Shown one piece after another: positions 34,973 through 39,661 of a stretch of 39,661 nucleotides of DNA. Below the pieces are notes generated by a model, which saw only the letters and a program-made list of their open reading frames with translations, had not been told where the DNA came from and ran no database searches. Each line of letters opens with the position of its first letter. Position 1 is the stretch's first letter. The stretch spans positions 1-39,661 of the forward strand of contig JANQEG010000044.1 of NCBI GenBank assembly GCA_028278505.1, read 5' to 3'. The translations under genes were made by a program, and so were the position numbers. The stretch comes from Rhodobiaceae bacterium. GTDB lineage: Bacteria > Pseudomonadota > Alphaproteobacteria > Rhizobiales > JAKPQE01.

Positions 34973-35464
34973 ATGAAACCCTTCCCCTCCGACCGGAAAC
35001 CGGTAATGCCGCACCCCCAATCAGAACCGACGACCGACCCCGCCGCACACGCGACATCCGAGCCCCCGTCGAAGACGGTCTTCACCATCGGCGACCTCGC
35101 CCGCGAATTCGACATCACGCTGAGAACACTGCGCTTTTACGAGGATCGCGGCCTGCTCAATCCCCGCCGCCAGGGCCAGCAGCGGCTCTACGGCCGCCGC
35201 GACCGCGCCCGCCTCGACCTCATCCTGCGCGGCAAGCGGGTCGGTTTCTCGCTCAACGAAATCAAGGAAATGCTCGACCTCTACGATCTCCGCGACGGCC
35301 AGGTGACGCAGATGCGCGTGGCGCTCGGCAAGTTCGAGGACCGCATCGCCGCGCTTCGGCGCCAGAAGCTCGATATCGAGGAAGCGATCGTTGAACTGGA
35401 GCGGACGGTCGAGATCGTCACCGGCATCCTGCACGAAAAGGAAAGGCAGGCCGAGGCCGGCTGA
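34973..35464 (+). CDS. MerR-family regulator of an acyl-CoA catabolism operon
   Basis: A 163-residue protein with a ~34-residue Pro-rich N-terminal tail, then the MerR helix-turn-helix and wing (FTIGDLAREFDITLRTLRFYEDRGLLNPRRQGQQRLY, about 37-73) and a C-terminal coiled-coil dimer helix. There are no Cys residues for metal sensing, so an organic ligand such as an acyl-CoA is more likely. The start is uncertain: ATG 34973 has GGAAAC upstream at short spacing, ATG 35006 has no clear site. It is 39 bp ahead of the acyl-CoA dehydrogenase gene and carries a palindrome in its promoter region. It resembles LiuR-like regulators by context. Confidence 0.86.
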   Translation: MKPFPSDRKPVMPHPQSEPTTDPAAHATSEPPSKTVFTIGDLAREFDITLRTLRFYEDRGLLNPRRQGQQRLYGRRDRARLDLILRGKRVGFSLNEIKEMLDLYDLRDGQVTQMRVALGKFEDRIAALRRQKLDIEEAIVELERTVEIVTGILHEKERQAEAG

Positions 35465-35503
35465 GCGCCGATCGCGCCGGCGAATCGAACGGAGAAGCAC
35501 GCC

Positions 35504-37297
35504 ATGCCCAGCTACAAGGCCCCCGTCGACGAGACCATGTTCCTGCTCACCGACGTGCTCGGCTATGAGCGCTACGGCAATCTGCCGGCCTTCGCGGAGG
35601 CCGCGCCCGATCTTATCGAGGCGATCCTGACCGAGGGCGGCAAGCTCTGCGAGGAGGTGCTGCAGCCGCTCAACCTGCCCGGAGATGCGGCCGGCTGCAC
35701 CCGCCATGACGACGGCCGCGTCACCACGCCGGACGGCTTCAGGGACGCCTATGAGGCCATCGCCGAAGGCGGCTGGATCGGCCTGGCCGCCGATCCCGAA
35801 TATGGCGGCCAGGGCCTGCCGCACACCCTGACGGTGATCATGAACGAGTATATGTGCTCGGCGAACCTCGCCTTTGCCATGTATCCGGGCCTCTCCCAGG
35901 GCGCCTATGCGGCGCTATTGCTGCACGGCAGCGACGCGCAGAAGAGGACCTATCTGCCGAAGATCGTCAGCGGCGCCTGGTCCGGCACCATGAATTTGAC
36001 CGAGCCCCAATGCGGCACCGATCTCGGCCTCATCCGCACCAAGGCCGTGCCCCGCGACGACGGCAGCTATGCCATCACCGGCAGCAAGATCTTCATCTCC
36101 GCCGGCGAGCACGATCTGACCGAGAACATCGTCCATCTGGTGCTCGCCCGCATCGACGGCGCGCCGGCGGGCACCGACGGGCTGTCGCTGTTCGTCGTGC
36201 CGAAATTCCTGCCCGACGACGACGGCAATGCCGGCGCCCGCAACGGCGTCTCCTGCGGCGCCATCGAGGAGAAGATGGGCATCCACGCCAACTCCACCTG
36301 CACAATGAATTATGACGGCGCCACCGGCTGGCTGGTCGGCACCGAGAACAAGGGCCTCAGCGCGATGTTCACGATGATGAACCACGCCCGGCTCGGCGTC
36401 GGCGTGCAGGGCCTGGCGATCTCCGAAGCGGCCTATCAGAACGCCGCCGACTATGCCCGCGAACGCCTGCAGGGCCGGTCCATCAGCGGCACCAAGGCGC
36501 CGGACAAACCGGCCGACCCGATCATCGTCCATCCCGACATAAGGCGCATGCTGATGACCATCCGCGCCTTCAACGAGGCCGCCCGTGCCCTCGTCATCTG
36601 GACCTCGCTTAAGGGCGACGTCTCGGTGCTGGCCGAGGACGAGGACGAGCGCGAGCGGGCCGAGGACCACCTCGCTCTGCTCACCCCCGTCATCAAGGGC
36701 GTGCTGACCGATACCGGCTTCGCCAATGCGGTTCTGGCCCAGCAGGTGTTCGGCGGCCACGGCTATATCGCCGAATCGGGCATGGACCAGTTCGTCCGCG
36801 ATGCCCGCATCGCCATGATCTATGAAGGCGCCAACGGCATTCAGGCGCTCGACCTGGTCGGCCGCAAGCTGCCGGCCAATGGCGGCCGGGCGCTGCGTGC
36901 CTTCTTCAGGGAAATCGACGTGTTCCTCAAGGAAAACGGGGACAACGAGACGCTTTCCCCCTATCTTTCCGGGCTGAAGGCGGGCCGCGACGATCTGGAA
37001 AAGGCGACCATGTGGCTGATGCAGAACGCGATGGCCGATCGCGACAATGCCGGCGCGGCGGCCACCGACTTCATGCACCTGTTCGGCCTGGTGGCGCTCG
37101 GCCTGATGTGGGCGAAGATCGCCAAGGCCGCGGCGGCGAAATCGGGCTCCGGCGACGGCCGTGACGAGGTCTACGCCGCCAAGCTCGTCACCGGGCGGTT
37201 CTTCATGGAGCGGATGATGCCGGAGACGGCGGCCCATCTGGCCCGGATTTCCGCCGGCGCATCTTCGATGATGGCGCTTCCCGCCGAGGCATTTTGA
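35504..37297 (+). CDS. Acyl-CoA dehydrogenase, ~600-residue form with C-terminal extension
   Basis: A 597-residue flavoenzyme. The FAD/substrate motif MNLTEPQCGTDLGLIRTKA lies near 163-181, the catalytic-loop motif IAMIYEGANGIQALDLVGRKL near 436-456 (Glu in the YEG position, as in MCAD-type enzymes), followed by an extra C-terminal domain of ~130 residues found in the large bacterial class. It oxidises acyl-CoA to trans-2-enoyl-CoA, passing electrons to ETF. ATG 35504 has GGAGAAGC upstream. It follows merR and precedes an NmrA-like reductase by 26 bp. Confidence 0.93.
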   Translation: MPSYKAPVDETMFLLTDVLGYERYGNLPAFAEAAPDLIEAILTEGGKLCEEVLQPLNLPGDAAGCTRHDDGRVTTPDGFRDAYEAIAEGGWIGLAADPEYGGQGLPHTLTVIMNEYMCSANLAFAMYPGLSQGAYAALLLHGSDAQKRTYLPKIVSGAWSGTMNLTEPQCGTDLGLIRTKAVPRDDGSYAITGSKIFISAGEHDLTENIVHLVLARIDGAPAGTDGLSLFVVPKFLPDDDGNAGARNGVSCGAIEEKMGIHANSTCTMNYDGATGWLVGTENKGLSAMFTMMNHARLGVGVQGLAISEAAYQNAADYARERLQGRSISGTKAPDKPADPIIVHPDIRRMLMTIRAFNEAARALVIWTSLKGDVSVLAEDEDERERAEDHLALLTPVIKGVLTDTGFANAVLAQQVFGGHGYIAESGMDQFVRDARIAMIYEGANGIQALDLVGRKLPANGGRALRAFFREIDVFLKENGDNETLSPYLSGLKAGRDDLEKATMWLMQNAMADRDNAGAAATDFMHLFGLVALGLMWAKIAKAAAAKSGSGDGRDEVYAAKLVTGRFFMERMMPETAAHLARISAGASSMMALPAEAF

Positions 37298-37323
37298 GGC
37301 GGGGCCCGAAGGGAGGCGGGGCC

Positions 37324-38177
37324 ATGGGACCGATATTCGTAACCGGCGCGACCGGGGCGCTCGGCGGCCGCATCGCCGACCGGTTGCTGGACGAAGGCGC
37401 CGACATCATGATCGGCGCGCGCCGACCCGACATCGCCGAAGGGCTGATCACCAGCGGCGCCGAGCCGCGCCGCTTCGACTATGACGACCCGGTGACCATG
37501 GTCAGCGCGCTGAAAGGCGCCGAAACGGTCGTCCTCGTCCCCACATTCGCCCCCAACGCCCACCGCGTGCGCCAGCACGACAACGCCCTTGCCGCAGCCC
37601 GCGAGGCCGGCGTCCGGAGGGTGCTGTTCGTCAGCTTTTTGGCGACGTCGCTCGACTCGGTCTTCATCGTCTCCCCGTTCATGCTGTTCGCCGAAGCCGC
37701 GACCCGCCAGAGCGGCATGAGCTGGACGATCCTGCGCGACGGCCTCTACCTCGATCCGCTGGCGGAGTGGATGCCGGAGATCATCAGGATGGGCCGCATC
37801 CCCTACCCGGCCGGCAGCGGCCGCCTCGCCTATGTCTCGCGCGACGACATGGCCCGCGCCATTGCCGCCGCCGCGCTCAAGCCCGAGCATGACGGCAGCG
37901 TCTTCCGGCTGACCGGCGAGAAGCCGCAGGACTTTGCCGAAATCGCCGACATCATGTCGCGCCTGACCGGCAAGCCGATCCGCTACGACCCGGCGTCGGA
38001 TGAGGAATTCCGCGACATGTGCCTGGAACCCGGGCTGCCGGAATACGTCCCCGATGCCCTGCTCAGCCTTTATCACGCGGTCGCCGCCGGCGAATTCGAT
38101 TTCGCCACCGGCGATATCGAGACGCTGACCGGAACGCCGCCCGAATCCGTTGTCTCCTACCTTGAAAGACATCTGCC

Positions 38178-38181
<4 letters not shown>
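37324..38181 (+). CDS. NmrA-like NAD(P)-binding protein (atypical SDR)
   Basis: A 285-residue protein with an N-terminal dinucleotide fold (FVTGATGALGGRIADRL, about 5-21) and the NmrA-like layout of quinone-oxidoreductase or sensor proteins: AAREAGVRRVLFVSFLA, WTILRDGLYLD and the C-terminal FRLTGEKPQDFAEIADIMSRLTGKPIRY segment. The usual Tyr-x3-Lys catalytic pair of classic SDRs is not obvious, which is common in this group. ATG 37324 is chosen for the GGGAGG upstream and because the fold begins there. Its stop overlaps the start of the next acyl-CoA dehydrogenase (ATGA). Confidence 0.85.
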
Positions 38182-39335
<1,154 letters not shown>

Positions 39336-39661
39336 TCGTGGCCGACCTTCGTCTACTTATAGGAACGACGATCGCTTCCCCCTCACCTGCAAAGGCGGGA
39401 CTTCTGCGAGGACGGACCGCAAACACGGTCGCCCGCGGTACCGCCCCAATGGACCCCCGCCTTCGCGGGGGTGACGGAAGAGTAGGTGGGGGTGACGGAG
39501 GAGTAGGCCGGGGTCACGGCAGAGCGTGCGGGTTGTCGGAGCATACCCCGCGCGCTCGTCATTCCCGCGAAGGCGGGAATCCAATAAGGCCTGACCACCA
39601 GTACGTCCGGCTGCGGCCGCCGCACCCATGGACATTCGCCTACGCAGAAGAACCCGCGAAG
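39336..39661. other. Intergenic tail with hairpins and 21-bp tandem repeats
   Basis: No gene is seen to the end of the window. It holds stem-loops ACCCCCGC-CTTC-GCGGGGGT (39453-39472) and TTCCCGC-GAAG-GCGGGAA (39562-39579). The latter matches the widespread 'cattcccgcgaaggcgggaat' type of intergenic repeat. Between them two 21-bp units (39467-39487, 39488-39508) and a partial third repeat GGGGTGACGGnnGAGTAGG. Confidence 0.65.

Overview
The window looks like a piece of a GC-rich alphaproteobacterial chromosome, most likely Hyphomicrobiales (Rhizobiales). The reasons are a very long PodJ-type polarity protein, a CtrA-like box in front of it, the acyl-CoA catabolism cluster and the style of the intergenic repeats. 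Species cannot be told from sequence alone.

Bases 23-99 are an intact tRNA-Met(CAU). Its 3' part, from the anticodon loop through CCA (56-99), is repeated with one mismatch at 18891-18934, where no 5' half of a tRNA exists. This is the footprint of an element integrated into a tRNA gene, so 56-18934 is read as an island of about 18.9 kb. No integrase or relaxase is visible in it. Each end carries, just inside, one copy of a ~250-bp repeat with 10-bp terminal inverted repeats.

The island cargo looks like a self-contained anaerobic (or redox) respiration module. On the + strand are a PhnD-like periplasmic binding protein, a membrane histidine kinase, an NtrC-class sigma-54 activator and a secreted pseudo-phosphatase (928-5419). 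On the - strand, running from 11180 down to 5420, are a membrane-anchored cytochrome with about 12 haem sites, a Tat-exported four-[4Fe-4S] subunit, a Tat-exported molybdopterin enzyme and a TorD-type chaperone. A near-consensus sigma-54 promoter (11373-11387) and two CGTTAC-N6-GTAACG dyads (11461-11478, 11554-11571) precede that operon, which ties it to the activator. There is no NrfD/PsrC-type membrane subunit, so the NapC-like cytochrome probably connects the enzyme to quinone. The substrate cannot be assigned. Divergent from it lies a HlyD / double-ATPase ABC / ABC-2 permease exporter (11724-16891), interrupted by a 276-bp MITE-like insertion. A DUF4143-type ATPase (17135-18301) closes the island.

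To the right of the island the content is chromosomal in character: MarR regulator with divergent cytochrome b561 and small membrane proteins (19018-21428); an ATP-grasp / FemAB-like / flippase trio of cell-surface type (21957-25673); a 3-hydroxyacyl-CoA dehydrogenase and thiolase pair (25990-28232); a 1.2-kb repeat-rich gap; a small secreted protein with a duplicated motif (29444-29719); a 1561-residue PodJ-like protein (29977-34662); and a MerR regulator leading two acyl-CoA dehydrogenases and an NmrA-like reductase (34973-39335), with a perfect palindrome TTACGTTAACGTAA in the MerR promoter region.
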